Shown here: piece by piece, positions 47,509-55,904 of the stretch
Layout: the number at the start of each line of letters is the position of its first letter
Position numbering within the stretch: the first letter of the stretch is position 1
Origin: Pseudomonadota bacterium
GTDB taxonomy: Bacteria > Pseudomonadota > Alphaproteobacteria > Rhizobiales > Rhizobiaceae
Direction of reading: 5' to 3'
NCBI GenBank assembly: GCA_023390055.1
Contig: JAEWDP010000104.1
Coordinates: 1 to 64,000 of the forward strand
Length of the DNA: 64,000 bases
Notes under the pieces: generated by a model
The model's database searches: none
The model's input: the letters and a program-made list of their open reading frames with translations, nothing else
Told to the model about the DNA's origin: nothing
Translations under genes and position numbers: made by a program

Positions 47509-47534
47509 GGGCTCAACTCAACGGGGACGACATC

Positions 47535-47897
47535 TTGACGAAAAATCCACGCTGGCATTGCGTTGCAGCTGCCTTCTTCACCTTTGTGACGTTTGGCGCC
47601 ACGCAGGCCATTGCGGCACCCGGATGCGGCCACGCATCCTGGTACGCTCTCACCTCCATGACAGCCTCTGGCGAACGCATGAACCCGGCAAAATTGACGG
47701 CCGCTCATCGTACTCTGCCTTTTGGTACCAAGGTCAAGGTTACAAACAAGCGCAACGGCAAGAGCGTCGTCGTTCGCATCAATGATCGCGGGCCGTTCAT
47801 CAAGGGACGTGTGATCGACGTATCCAAGGCCGCCGCTCGAACAATCGGCATGGTACGTTCAGGGACTGCCAACGTTTGCTACCAGATCATTGGTTGA
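47535..47897 (+). CDS. Septal ring lytic transglycosylase RlpA-like protein
   Basis: A 120-residue secreted protein: signal peptide to about residue 28, then a double-psi beta-barrel (HASWYAL, TASGERMNP, TLPFGTKVKVTNKRNG, RINDRGPFIKGRVIDVS). RlpA proteins cleave denuded peptidoglycan glycans; this one lacks the SPOR domain that targets classic RlpA to the septum. The start is TTG at 47535 after GGGGA; no ATG fits the signal peptide. Confidence 0.86.
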   Translation: MTKNPRWHCVAAAFFTFVTFGATQAIAAPGCGHASWYALTSMTASGERMNPAKLTAAHRTLPFGTKVKVTNKRNGKSVVVRINDRGPFIKGRVIDVSKAAARTIGMVRSGTANVCYQIIG

Positions 47898-47973
47898 AGC
47901 CGGCGCGCGGCTTGCCCTTGTGAGTATTGCCGTCTAGGACCTCGCAAAAGGGCTCACCCGATTGGAGAATGGC

Positions 47974-49263
47974 ATGCGACTGGGCGGACGATTGGCAGGG
48001 GCCATCGATGTGCTGGCTGACATCGAGACACGATGGCGGCCGGTTGCCGAAGCACTCAAGGATTGGGGCCATGCCCATCGCTTCGCCGGCTCCAGCGACC
48101 GCGCAGCCATTGGTAATATTGTTTATGACGCACTGCGAATGCGCCTTTCGCATTCCTGGCTCATGGACGACGAGAGCCCTCAAGCACTCGCCTATGCAGT
48201 CCTCATCCGGCAATGGGGCCTACCATGCGAGACCCTCATGGCCGAGTTCGCCGATGACCGCTTTGCTCCCCAGCCGCTTACCGAAGCGAACCGTTCGGCC
48301 CTCGCCTCCCGCAATCTCGAAGACGCCCCCCTGCACGTGCAGGGAGATATCCCGGACTGGACCCAACCATCCTTCCATGCCGCTTTCGGCGAAGATTGGC
48401 TGACGGAGGCCAAGGCACTGGCGGAGCGTCCGACCCTCGATCTTCGGGCCAACACGCTGAAGGCATCCAGAGAGAAGGTCATTCTGGCGCTCGACCGCTC
48501 CGGTCCGATCCCAACTCGGATTGCGCCGAACGGAGTTCGGATCAACGCCGGAACAGGAGCGTCACGGCTTCCTAACGTCACCGCCGAGCTTTCGTTCCAG
48601 AAAGGCTGGTTCGAAGTTCAAGATGAGGGCTCCCAGATTGTGGCAGCGCTTGTGAACCCGAAAGAACATCACCAGGTTCTCGACTATTGCGCGGGGGGCG
48701 GCGGCAAGACACTCGCCCTGTCGGCAGCAATGGACAACAAGGGCCAGATTCATGCTTATGATGCGGATCGCAAACGCCTGGACCCGATCGTCGAACGGCT
48801 TCGTCGGGCAGATACACGCAATGTTCAGGTTCACAATGCCGTCGAGCAATTAGTGCCTCTGAAGGGAAAGGTTGACATCGTACTCGTTGACGCTCCCTGC
48901 ACCGGCACCGGTACCTGGCGACGCCGACCCGACACCAAATGGCGCTTGACACGCAAGAACCTGGAAGAACGTGTTGCCCAGCAGCGGGAAGTTCTGTCGG
49001 CCGCAGCAGACTTCGTGAAGCCGGGCGGCAGCCTCGTCTATGTCACCTGCTCCATTCTCGAGGAAGAAAACGCCCAGCAGATTGCACATTTCTGTGCCAG
49101 TCACCCGCATTTTTCCAGCACGTCTGCTCTCGAATCCTGGCACACAGTCTTTGATCCCGGCATTCCGGCACCCTACGGCGAAGATGGCCAGTCCATAACG
49201 CTTAGTCCGGCCAAGACGGGGACTGACGGATTTTTCTTTGCGCGCATGCGCAAGGCGGACTGA
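47974..49263 (+). CDS. RsmB-family 16S rRNA (cytosine-C5)-methyltransferase
   Basis: The 429-residue protein belongs to the NOL1/NOP2/Sun m5C methyltransferase family. Visible motifs are EVQDEGSQIVAALVNP, the SAM motif LDYCAGGGGKTLAL, motif IV DAPCTGTGTWRRRPD and motif VI VTCSI, with the two catalytic cysteines. The ATG at 47974 follows GGAGAATGGC. An in-frame TTG lies four codons earlier. The exact rRNA position cannot be stated. Confidence 0.92.
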   Translation: MRLGGRLAGAIDVLADIETRWRPVAEALKDWGHAHRFAGSSDRAAIGNIVYDALRMRLSHSWLMDDESPQALAYAVLIRQWGLPCETLMAEFADDRFAPQPLTEANRSALASRNLEDAPLHVQGDIPDWTQPSFHAAFGEDWLTEAKALAERPTLDLRANTLKASREKVILALDRSGPIPTRIAPNGVRINAGTGASRLPNVTAELSFQKGWFEVQDEGSQIVAALVNPKEHHQVLDYCAGGGGKTLALSAAMDNKGQIHAYDADRKRLDPIVERLRRADTRNVQVHNAVEQLVPLKGKVDIVLVDAPCTGTGTWRRRPDTKWRLTRKNLEERVAQQREVLSAAADFVKPGGSLVYVTCSILEEENAQQIAHFCASHPHFSSTSALESWHTVFDPGIPAPYGEDGQSITLSPAKTGTDGFFFARMRKAD

Positions 49264-49294
49264 CGCAAACTTCAGACACTTGAAGACGTCTCCT

Positions 49295-49311
49295 TTTCAA
49301 TTCATTCTAAA
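49295..49311 (+). promoter_or_regulatory. Irr-box-like (ICE) site before the imelysin operon
   Basis: TTTCAATTCATTCTAAA matches the rhizobial iron control element TTTAGAA-N3-TTCTAAA fully in the right half and in four of seven left-half positions. It lies 81 bases upstream of the imelysin start. Irr is the heme-responsive regulator of iron genes in rhizobia. The assignment is by pattern only. Confidence 0.45.
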
Positions 49312-49391
49312 CTAGATGATTTGACACCAGTTTTCATATGCGTCATGCACGTCGTGCGCAGCCGAGGGAAGAGGCTGCCGAAGGAGGGACC

Positions 49392-50666
49392 ATGATCCGA
49401 AAGACACTCATCAGCGCAAGCCTTGGGCTGCTAGCTGCATCTGCAGCCTTTGTTTCAACGCCGGCTTCTGCCACCGAACCTGCAGCCGTCGTAGAACACT
49501 ATGCCGCACTGGCACATGCAAAATACGAAGACTCATTGACGACTGCCAGGACGCTTGATGCAGCCATTGATGCATTGATCACTAACCCCGGAGAAGAAAC
49601 CCTTGAGGCTGCGCGCGAAGCATGGATTGCTGCACGGGTGCCCTATCAACAAACCGAGGTCTACCGCTTCGGCAATCCGATTGTTGATGAGTGGGAGGGT
49701 AAGGTCAATGCCTGGCCGCTTGACGAGGGATTGATCGATTATGTCGATGCATCCTACGGCAGCGAGAGTGACGCGAACGCCCTTTATGTCGCCAACATCA
49801 TCGCCAATTCCAAACTCTCCGTAAACGGCGAAGAGATCGACGCGAGTAGCATCACGCCAGAGCTCCTGCAGGATCTGCATGAGGCGGGTGAGATCGAGGC
49901 CAACGTCGCAACAGGCTACCACGCCATCGAATTCCTGCTCTGGGGCCAGGATCTGAATGGTACCGACGCCGGTGCCGGCGAGCGCGCCTATACGGACTTT
50001 GATACTGCCAATTGTACCAATGGCGCTTGCGAGCGTCGCGCTTCCTATCTGAAGGCCGCGTCGACACTGCTCATCTCCGATCTGGAGGAAATGGTCGCGG
50101 CCTGGGCCACGGACGGTGAAGCCACCAAAACAGTGACAAATGACCCACAGGCCGGTATTCGCGCCATACTTACCGGCATGGGTTCACTCTCATATGGCGA
50201 ACTGGCCGGTGAGCGCATGAAGCTTGGCCTCCTGCTGCACGACCCGGAGGAAGAGCATGACTGCTTCTCCGACAACACACATGCCTCACACCTCAACGAC
50301 GCAATCGGCATCACCAGCGCCTACACCGGACAATATATCCGAGTTGACGGCACCGAGATGACCGGCCCCTCGCTTTCGGAACTTGTCGCCGTCAAGGATG
50401 CAGCGCTTGATACGGAGATAAAGGGTAAACTGGACACGACACTTGAAGCGATGAATGCAATGGCGGATCGCGCTGAGGGTGGTGAAGCCTACGATCAGAT
50501 GATCGCAGAGGGCAACGCCGAGGGCAATGCCGTCGTCCAGGCGGCAATCGACGGCCTTATCGACCAGACACGCAGTATCGAGCGCGTCATCGCATCGCTG
50601 GAACTCGGAGCCATCGAGCTGGAAGGTTCCGACAGCCTCGACAACCCCGATGCCATCTTCCAGTAA
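49392..50666 (+). CDS. Imelysin-family periplasmic iron-linked protein
   Basis: A 424-residue exported protein with a clear signal peptide (cleavage near SASA-TEP) and an imelysin peptidase-M75 domain. The signature GxHxxE appears as GYHAIEFLLWG near residue 175. Family members are iron-regulated periplasmic or lipid-anchored proteins thought to bind metal. The ATG at 49392 follows AAGGAGGG. First gene of an operon with a di-heme oxidoreductase, a second imelysin and a DUF1513 protein; the Irr-like box lies upstream. Confidence 0.92.
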   Translation: MIRKTLISASLGLLAASAAFVSTPASATEPAAVVEHYAALAHAKYEDSLTTARTLDAAIDALITNPGEETLEAAREAWIAARVPYQQTEVYRFGNPIVDEWEGKVNAWPLDEGLIDYVDASYGSESDANALYVANIIANSKLSVNGEEIDASSITPELLQDLHEAGEIEANVATGYHAIEFLLWGQDLNGTDAGAGERAYTDFDTANCTNGACERRASYLKAASTLLISDLEEMVAAWATDGEATKTVTNDPQAGIRAILTGMGSLSYGELAGERMKLGLLLHDPEEEHDCFSDNTHASHLNDAIGITSAYTGQYIRVDGTEMTGPSLSELVAVKDAALDTEIKGKLDTTLEAMNAMADRAEGGEAYDQMIAEGNAEGNAVVQAAIDGLIDQTRSIERVIASLELGAIELEGSDSLDNPDAIFQ

Positions 50667-50708
50667 CATCTGAGAGGCGGCGGCGCATCTGCGCCGCCCG
50701 ATACCAAG

Positions 50709-52247
50709 ATGAGAGCGCCAAGAAACATCACGCTATTGCTACCGGTTCTTTCCGGTGCTCTCGTACTCGTCCCACTTTATGCGACAGGCGGCAACCTGAA
50801 TTTTCCGACCGAGCGAACAGACCTTTCCCAAAAGGACAGGAAGCGGGTGGCACGCGTGACGCAGCCGACCGGCGATTTTTCAACGGCGGAGCGGTTTGAA
50901 ACAATGCAGGGCGGAGCGGCGACCTCCAAGGCCATCGTCAATGGTGACGCATTCTCACATTTCTCCACCAACTTGACCTTTGCCGAAGAGGAAGAGTTCA
51001 AGCTCGGCAATGCACTTTTTCGCAAGCTCTGGGTCTCGTCTCCATCTTCTACCCAGGCTTCGGATGGACTGGGCCCGCTCTTTAACGCCCGCGCGTGCCA
51101 AAGCTGCCACCTGAAGGACGGCCGTGGTCATCCCCCGGAAGGTCAGTCGGATACGACATCGATGTTTCTTCGTCTCGCGCGTCCGGCACGCACCGAAGAA
51201 GAACGGAAGTTGATTTTCCGCCATGAAGCGCTGAATTTTCCTGACGTCACCTATGGTGAGCAGTTTCAGGATCTTGCTGTCCCCGGCCTCAAGGCGGAAG
51301 GAACAATGGCAATTTCCTATGAGGAAATAACGGTAACGCTGGCCGATGGCGAAACCGTCTCGCTTCGCAAGCCTACCTACTCAGTAAAGGAACTCAATTA
51401 CGGCCCACTTGAGCCCGACACCACCTTATCACCCCGGATCGCTCCTCCAATGATCGGGATGGGCATGATCCAGGCAATCCACGATGCCGATATTCTGGCA
51501 AACGCCGATCCGGAAGATCTCGATGGCGACGAAATTTCCGGAAAGCCAGCTATCGTCCGGGATCATAGATCCGGTAAGATCAGCCTCGGACGGTTTGGCC
51601 TCAAGGCCCAAAATGCGACGGTTCGCGACCAGACGGCAACAGCCTTCGCCGGTGATCTTGGCATATCCAACCCGGACGCTCCCTTCCCGCACGGTGATTG
51701 CACACATGCCCAGAGCGAATGCCTGGCACGTCCAACAGGTGTGCAGACCCGGTTGGGAAACAGCGAGGCGCCCGATCCGGTCCTTGATCTTGTGACCTTC
51801 TACTCTGAAAACCTTGCGGTACCTGCACGCCGCAATCCCGACGATCCAGAAGTTCTCAAAGGCAAACAGCTCTTCTACCAGTCCGGATGCACAAGTTGTC
51901 ACACACCCAAATTTGTGACACGCCGGGACGCCGCAAACAAGGCTCACGCCTTCCAGCTCATCTGGCCCTATTCCGACTTCCTCTTACATGACCTCGGTGA
52001 AGGACTTGCGGATGGTCAAAAGGTCGGGGTGGCGGACGGCTATGAATGGCGAACACAGCCATTATGGGGTATCGGCCTGACCCAAACCGTCAACGGACAC
52101 ACGTTCTTTCTGCATGATGGGCGGGCGAGAAATCTGACGGAAGCCATCCTGTGGCATGGCGGAGAAGCTCTCAAGGCAAGGAATGCCTTCGCATCCCTGA
52201 ACAGAAACGACCGTATCGCTTTGCTAACCTTCCTGGAGTCTCTTTGA
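50709..52247 (+). CDS. Di-heme oxidoreductase (DUF1111) family protein
   Basis: A 512-residue exported cytochrome-like protein with two CxxCH heme motifs, CQSCH near residue 129 and CTSCH near residue 393, as in the di-heme oxidoreductase (formerly thiol oxidoreductase) family. An N-terminal hydrophobic segment should export it. It lies between two imelysin genes, an association I recall from other alphaproteobacteria. The stop TGA overlaps the ATG of the next gene by one base. Confidence 0.92.
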   Translation: MRAPRNITLLLPVLSGALVLVPLYATGGNLNFPTERTDLSQKDRKRVARVTQPTGDFSTAERFETMQGGAATSKAIVNGDAFSHFSTNLTFAEEEEFKLGNALFRKLWVSSPSSTQASDGLGPLFNARACQSCHLKDGRGHPPEGQSDTTSMFLRLARPARTEEERKLIFRHEALNFPDVTYGEQFQDLAVPGLKAEGTMAISYEEITVTLADGETVSLRKPTYSVKELNYGPLEPDTTLSPRIAPPMIGMGMIQAIHDADILANADPEDLDGDEISGKPAIVRDHRSGKISLGRFGLKAQNATVRDQTATAFAGDLGISNPDAPFPHGDCTHAQSECLARPTGVQTRLGNSEAPDPVLDLVTFYSENLAVPARRNPDDPEVLKGKQLFYQSGCTSCHTPKFVTRRDAANKAHAFQLIWPYSDFLLHDLGEGLADGQKVGVADGYEWRTQPLWGIGLTQTVNGHTFFLHDGRARNLTEAILWHGGEALKARNAFASLNRNDRIALLTFLESL

Positions 52248-53353
52248 TGCTGAAGACCATGGCAATGGCGGCCCTTGCAGCCCTTTTTTCCGGTTCGGTG
52301 ACGTTCGCCCAGGAAGGTCCGTCGCGAACGCCCATCCCTGGTGATGCAAGCATCAGGGCCGTTGTAGAAAGAGCCGTCGACGATTTTATTCGCCCTGGCT
52401 ACCGCGATTTCCAAATCGCCACGGGCAGGCTCACGGCAAGTATGGAGCACCTATGTTCCAAGCCGTTGCCGGACGCACTCGCATCCGCAAGGGAAACCTT
52501 CTCCAACACGGCTTCACGTTGGGCACGTATCGAGATTGTCCGGACTGGTCCGGCACTCTTGCAAAACAGGTTCGAGCGGGTCCTGTTCTATCCCGACCGC
52601 AAGAGTACAGGTCTCAAGCAGGTGCAGAGGCTGCTCGCAAAGCCGGATGAAGCCGCAACCGACCACAGGAACCTTCCAGAAAAGAGCGTCGCAGTGCAAG
52701 GCCTCGGAGCATTGGAGTTTATTCTGTTCGGCACCGGTAACGAGGCCCTGACGACAGAAGTGGAGAGCTTTCGCTGTCGTTACGGCCAGGCTGTTGCCAG
52801 AAACATCGAGCAGATCGCACGAGAACTGACTGATCTATGGGATGAACCAGATGGCATCCAGCGCTCATGGAAGGAACCCGGGACCGACAATCCTCTGTTT
52901 CGCAATGAACGCGAGGTGATGACTGCGCTTCTTGGCATCCTCGTCCATGGTGCGGAGATGGTGCGGGATCAGCGCATAGAGACGTTCTACAGAGGTGGGG
53001 ACAAGACGACCTTTGCCAAACAAGCCATACTCTGGCGTTCCGGCAATACATGGACCATGATCGAAGGTAACATCAAAGCCCTGCAAGAGCTTATCGATGT
53101 GTCTGACATGGAGGATCTGCTGGCTGATGACCTACGCTCCATCATCGGATCTGTCGAGTTCGTACTGAAGTCTCTGCTGCGGGTTACAAGCGAGATGAAC
53201 CCCGACATAGAAGTCGCCGTTTCGGATCGCGCCCAGCGCGAAAAGCTTGACTTCCTGCTCATCAACGGACGAGATCTGATCACCCGTCTGAACGATCAAT
53301 ATGGGGGAGCAATCGGCCTCACTTCGGGCTTCTCCTTTTCTGATGGAGATTGA
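52247..53353 (+). CDS. Second imelysin-family protein (divergent motif)
   Basis: A 368-residue exported protein: signal peptide MLKTMAMAALAALFSGSVTFA, then an imelysin-like domain. The GxHxxE signature of the first imelysin is replaced by GLGALEFILFG, so the His is lost while Glu is kept. The start overlaps the previous stop (TGATG). It probably works with the first imelysin and the di-heme protein, but its activity may differ. Confidence 0.88.
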   Translation: MLKTMAMAALAALFSGSVTFAQEGPSRTPIPGDASIRAVVERAVDDFIRPGYRDFQIATGRLTASMEHLCSKPLPDALASARETFSNTASRWARIEIVRTGPALLQNRFERVLFYPDRKSTGLKQVQRLLAKPDEAATDHRNLPEKSVAVQGLGALEFILFGTGNEALTTEVESFRCRYGQAVARNIEQIARELTDLWDEPDGIQRSWKEPGTDNPLFRNEREVMTALLGILVHGAEMVRDQRIETFYRGGDKTTFAKQAILWRSGNTWTMIEGNIKALQELIDVSDMEDLLADDLRSIIGSVEFVLKSLLRVTSEMNPDIEVAVSDRAQREKLDFLLINGRDLITRLNDQYGGAIGLTSGFSFSDGD

Positions 53354-53355
53354 TC

Positions 53356-54441
53356 ATGGCCTGCCGGAGCTGCCTCATTGATCGACGGAGGTTCATGAGA
53401 GCCGCCGGCATCGGCTTTGCAGCAACGCTTTCACCACGATCACTGATGGCATTGCAACGTGCGGACGCCGTCTATGCTGCAGGTTTTCGTGCTGCTGATG
53501 GAACATATGGCATCGCTACCGTTTCCGAGGCCGGCGAGATCATTGACAGAAGCGCCCTTCCAGGTCGCGCACATGGCATGGCGTTCAGCTCGAATACCGG
53601 CAAGCTCGTCGCCTTTGCGCGCCGCCCGGGAACCTTCGCCATGGTTTCTGATATCTTCGGAAGAACAGATCCGATCATATTTTGTGCTCCGGAGACCCGT
53701 CACTTCTATGGCCATGGCACATTCTCTCCAGATGGCCGCCTGCTTTATGCAAGCGAGAACGACTTCGATAACAACCGTGGCATGATTGGAATTTATGATG
53801 CCTCGGATTGCTTTACCCGCATTGGCGAGTTCGAAGCTCAAGGGATCGGCACGCACGACATGGCCGTCTCAGACGATGGAAGGATGCTCATTATCGCCAA
53901 CGGCGGTATCGAAACACATCCGGATTTTGGCCGTACCAAGCTTAACCTCGATCAGATGCAGCCGTCACTGGTGCTGCTTGATGCATATTGCGGTGAGACC
54001 ATTCAGAAACACCCCTTGCCAACGTCGCTGCACCAGCTGTCAACGCGCCACGTTACCGTGAGCAATGACGGCCAATTCTGGTTTGCGTGTCAGTGGGAGG
54101 GCCCACGCAATGCGTTGCCGCCTCTCGTCGGATATCTGCGCAAAGGCGAAAATATTCAGTTCGTATCCCTGCCGAAAGACGTAACCATCGGACTTGCGAA
54201 CTATGTCGGTGCCATCGCGGTCAATCGCCATGACAATCTCGTCGGTCTAACGTCTCCGAAAGGTGGAACGATGGTGCATCTGGATGCAAGGGTAGGCACG
54301 GTGGTCAGTTCGACAAAGATTATTGAAGCGGCAGGCATTGCCGCGGCCCCGCGAGGCTTTGCCTATTCGAGCTATGACGGCCGTTTCAACGGTCCTAACA
54401 GCAATGTTGCGTGGGACCAGCATATTGTACGTCTCGATTAG
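53356..54441 (+). CDS. DUF1513 family protein (Tat-exported beta-propeller-like)
   Basis: A 361-residue protein beginning with a Tat-like signal (DRRRFMRAAGIGFAATLSP). Repeated segments such as FSPDGRLLYASENDFD and AVSDDGRMLIIANGGIETHP resemble a beta-propeller. DUF1513 is typically found at the end of imelysin operons. The ATG at 53356 is used; a TTG at 53350 overlaps the previous stop. Function is unknown. Confidence 0.9.
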   Translation: MACRSCLIDRRRFMRAAGIGFAATLSPRSLMALQRADAVYAAGFRAADGTYGIATVSEAGEIIDRSALPGRAHGMAFSSNTGKLVAFARRPGTFAMVSDIFGRTDPIIFCAPETRHFYGHGTFSPDGRLLYASENDFDNNRGMIGIYDASDCFTRIGEFEAQGIGTHDMAVSDDGRMLIIANGGIETHPDFGRTKLNLDQMQPSLVLLDAYCGETIQKHPLPTSLHQLSTRHVTVSNDGQFWFACQWEGPRNALPPLVGYLRKGENIQFVSLPKDVTIGLANYVGAIAVNRHDNLVGLTSPKGGTMVHLDARVGTVVSSTKIIEAAGIAAAPRGFAYSSYDGRFNGPNSNVAWDQHIVRLD

Positions 54442-54454
54442 CGCACACCGACGT

Positions 54455-54737
54455 CTCTATCTGCACCACTTGCCGAAAACTCGACGTCATGCAAGTTTCA
54501 CCGGGATGACAGTGGCGGATCGACCTCTTGTACGTGCGCAAGAACAAGGCGACCGGCCACGGCGGCAGGAGACATCGATATCGATAACGGTGTATTCAAT
54601 GGCCGTTCTAAGGACAGGAGAACCAGCTTGGCTATAGCCTCTTCGCCAGTTTACAGTCCGACAAATGGGGCCGGAAGCAGTGTAAAGATCACTCATTCTG
54701 CCTGGTCAAAGTGGCAATTCTTTCATGGAAGCGCGGC
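54455..54737 (+). pseudogene. Possible decayed DUF1636-like gene
   Basis: Between the DUF1513 gene and the thioesterase, broken frames read TDVSICTTCRK, then (another frame) YSMAVLRTGEPAWL, then VAILSWKRG. This is the order of conserved parts of DUF1636 metal-binding-like proteins (CTTCR at the start, G-x-x-x-WL mid, a W-containing end). Stops and frame changes separate them. This is weak, eye-based evidence; it may be plain intergenic DNA. Confidence 0.25.
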
Positions 54738-55181
54738 ATGAGTGATCCTGACGATTTTCGTGAGCGCATCCGGAAGAGCTTTGGGCAACAGCCGGCGATG
54801 AGGACCATTGGCGCAGAACTTACACGTATCGAACAGGCTATCGTGGAGATCGAACTTCCCTTCGATCCAAAGCTGACACAACAGCATGGACTGATGCATG
54901 GCGGGATAATCTCGACAGCGCTTGATACCGCCTGCACTTATGCAGCATATTCCGTCATCACCCCCGACGCGGCACTCCTGACTATCGAGTTCAAGGTTAA
55001 CCTGATGTCACCTGGCCGTGGCGAACGTTTCCTCTTTCGTGGGGAAATTACCAAGCCAGGTTCCACCATCATTGTTGCCGATGGCCGGGCTTATGCAGTG
55101 AGCGACGGACCCGCCAAGCTTATCGCGTCAATGACGGCTACGATGATGGTAATCCGCGGACGAAACGATATAGTTGGTTGA
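54738..55181 (+). CDS. PaaI-family hotdog-fold thioesterase
   Basis: A 147-residue acyl-CoA thioesterase-like protein: QQHGLMHGGIISTALDTAC carries the hotdog active-site region (HGG and Asp), and LLTIEFKVNLMSPGRGERF and IIVADGRAYAV complete the fold. The ATG at 54738 gives the family N-terminus. Substrate unknown. Confidence 0.88.
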   Translation: MSDPDDFRERIRKSFGQQPAMRTIGAELTRIEQAIVEIELPFDPKLTQQHGLMHGGIISTALDTACTYAAYSVITPDAALLTIEFKVNLMSPGRGERFLFRGEITKPGSTIIVADGRAYAVSDGPAKLIASMTATMMVIRGRNDIVG

Positions 55182-55226
55182 CATTTCCCTGTGCCAGGCC
55201 GGACCGGCTTCCATGCTGAATATTCG

Positions 55227-55864
55227 ATGAACTATGAAGTTGTAAATATCGGCGCGCGAGCCGTTCTTTTCGTCATGGCCGCCGAGCCGGAATATGGCCC
55301 CCATCTGCGTCAACGGATAGCGCCATTGATGACCGGGGTCGGCCCGGTGGAAGCAGCAGTCGAACTGACACATGCACTGACCCTGCTGCAAGATTCACCG
55401 CTGAAACCGGACCTCGTGATTTCCCTGGGCTCGGCTGGTTCGCGCAAACTTGAACAGACAAAGGTCTACCAGGTTTCCAGTGTTTCCTACCGCGACATGG
55501 ACGCCTCTCCACTCGGTTTCGAGAAAGGTCGCACGCCATTTCTGAAGTACCCTGTCAAGATTGAACTGAGAGCGAGTATTCCCACGTGCCGCGTGCCTCG
55601 CTATCGACGGGCGGCAATATCGTTTCTGGCTCCGCATACGACATGATCGATGCTGACATGGTCGATATGGAAACGTTCGCGATACTGCGTGCGTGCCAAC
55701 GTTTCCAGCTGCCGCTTATTGGATTGCGCGGTATTTCTGACGGCAAGGAAGAACTGCGGCATGTCGGCAACTGGACGGAGTATCTGCACGTCATCGACGA
55801 AAATCTCGCCATAACCGTGGATCACCTTGCGCACATACTCGACAATGACGAGTTGCGACTTTGA
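55227..55864 (+). pseudogene. mtnN: Frameshifted 5'-methylthioadenosine/S-adenosylhomocysteine nucleosidase
   Basis: The first frame (from ATG 55227) encodes VVNIGARAVLFVMAAEPEYG, PLMTGVGPVEAAVELT, SLGSAGSRKLEQTKVYQV, SYRDMDASPLGFEKGRTPF; the second frame (from about 55586) continues PRASLSTGGNIVSGSAYD, DADMVDMETFAILRACQ and LIGLRGISDGKEEL. Together these are a complete MTA/SAH nucleosidase. The junction near 55583 lacks one base relative to the expected codon between I-P and V-P-R. It is either a real inactivating deletion or a sequencing error. The enzyme would recycle SAM by-products. Confidence 0.85.
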
Positions 55865-55904
55865 AACAGTTGCACGAGGTTCAACTTTTCTCTAAAGGCT
55901 CGGC

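Larger units (their letters stand above)
47174..47534. other. Palindrome-rich intergenic region before the RlpA-like gene
   Basis: 361 bases without a recognised gene. The distal part carries two perfect inverted repeats (47416-47444 and 47494-47508) just before the RlpA-like start, which suggests regulation at the DNA or RNA level. The proximal part shows nothing definite. Confidence 0.6.
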
